DNA of 6,565 bases from Sediminibacterium sp. (GTDB lineage: Bacteria > Bacteroidota > Bacteroidia > Chitinophagales > Chitinophagaceae): assembly GCA_028288645.1 (NCBI GenBank), contig JAQBNJ010000509.1, forward strand, positions 1-6,565, written 5' to 3'. The stretch's first letter is position 1. Every line of letters starts with the position of its first letter. Below are positions 6,409 to 6,565 of this stretch, in pieces. Under the pieces are notes generated by a model that saw nothing but the letters and a program-made list of their open reading frames with translations, searched no databases and had not been told where the DNA came from. A program made the translations under genes and the position numbers.

Positions 6409-6504
6409 AACACGAATTACACGAATTTGAACGAATGGATTCTGAACAGGCATTCCCGACTAAAAAATCGGTTATCATTCGTTCTAATTCGTGTAATTCG
6501 TGTT
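6409..6504. repeat. Long inverted repeat with arms made of tandem 9-bp ACACGAATT units
   Basis: The arms 6409-6437 and 6476-6504 are 29 nt each and complementary at 28 of 29 positions (the mismatch is at 6428/6485), around a 38-nt loop. Within the left arm ACACGAATT occurs twice in tandem (6410-6418 and 6419-6427), followed by a diverged third unit ending ACGAATG. The right arm mirrors this with AATTCGTGT at 6486-6494 and 6495-6503. The loop contains a small CCGA/TCGG stem (6456-6471) and ACAGGCATT (6446-6454), which is the complement of 6331-6339. The element lies between the proline-rich gene and the presumed leftward gene beyond the edge. AATTCGTG-type intergenic repeats recur in Bacteroidota genomes from memory; no T-run suggests a standard terminator. 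Confidence 0.9.
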
Positions 6505-6536
6505 GTAATCAGATCGCCCGCAGGGAAAGATTGCGC

Positions 6537-6562
6537 AAAAAAATAGCCGCACAAAGTGCGGC
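6537..6562 (-). terminator. Intrinsic terminator for a leftward gene beyond the right edge
   Basis: Read on the minus strand, GCCGCAC-TTT-GTGCGGC (6562-6546) forms a perfect 7-bp GC-rich stem with a 3-nt loop. It is followed by TA and seven T's (6543-6537). This is a classical intrinsic terminator and implies that a minus-strand gene ends shortly to the right of the window. No matching T-run can be seen for plus-strand reading, although only three bases remain after the stem. Confidence 0.75.
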
Positions 6563-6565
6563 CAA

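Noticed and set aside
5960..6453. Minus-strand frames opposite the proline-rich gene, including a 136-codon one rich in Arg and Trp
   Set aside because: Complementing CCN proline codons gives Gly, Arg and Trp runs. The plus frame has a proper signal peptide and a conserved internal repeat; the minus frames have neither, and the longest runs into the 6409-6504 inverted repeat.
6409..6504. Inverted repeat as CRISPR or insertion-sequence ends
   Set aside because: There is no array of spacers, the 38-nt interior has no room for a transposase, and no target-site duplication is visible next to the arms.

Overview
The window looks like chromosomal DNA from a Bacteroidota bacterium, probably of the Chitinophagaceae type (the family assignment is inference). 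Three things point there: a MurF-alanine racemase fusion, a gldF-gldG gliding-motility pair, and starts without strong Shine-Dalgarno sequences but with TANNTTTG-like boxes upstream of two genes. I see no phage, insertion sequence, CRISPR array, tRNA or rRNA.

Four genes run leftward (minus strand). From upstream to downstream they are gldF (5804-5082), gldG (5076-3322), a TerC/Alx-family membrane protein (3189-2170) and a MurF-Alr fusion (2160 to beyond the left edge). gldF and gldG are 5 nt apart and surely form one unit. alx and murF-alr are 9 nt apart and probably form a second. Between the two units lies a 132-nt gap that is mostly filled by a long inverted repeat, whose arms are tandem arrays of a degenerate 7-bp unit, RCTRGAT.

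To the right, a rightward gene (5908-6318) encodes a small secreted, proline- and lysine-rich protein of unknown function. It diverges from gldF across a 103-nt spacer that holds a 10-bp palindrome. The last 247 nt carry a second long inverted repeat with arms built from a 9-bp unit, then an intrinsic terminator facing left. That terminator implies a minus-strand gene ending just beyond the right edge.

Functionally, GldF and GldG are the membrane permease and the accessory extracytoplasmic subunit of the Gld ABC complex; the ATPase, GldA, is not in the window. MurF-Alr supplies D-alanine and attaches D-Ala-D-Ala to the peptidoglycan precursor. Alx is a probable manganese or other metal exporter. 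The genes are mostly conserved housekeeping or lineage genes. The least explained parts are the two 'tandem unit inside inverted repeat' elements and the proline-rich secreted protein.
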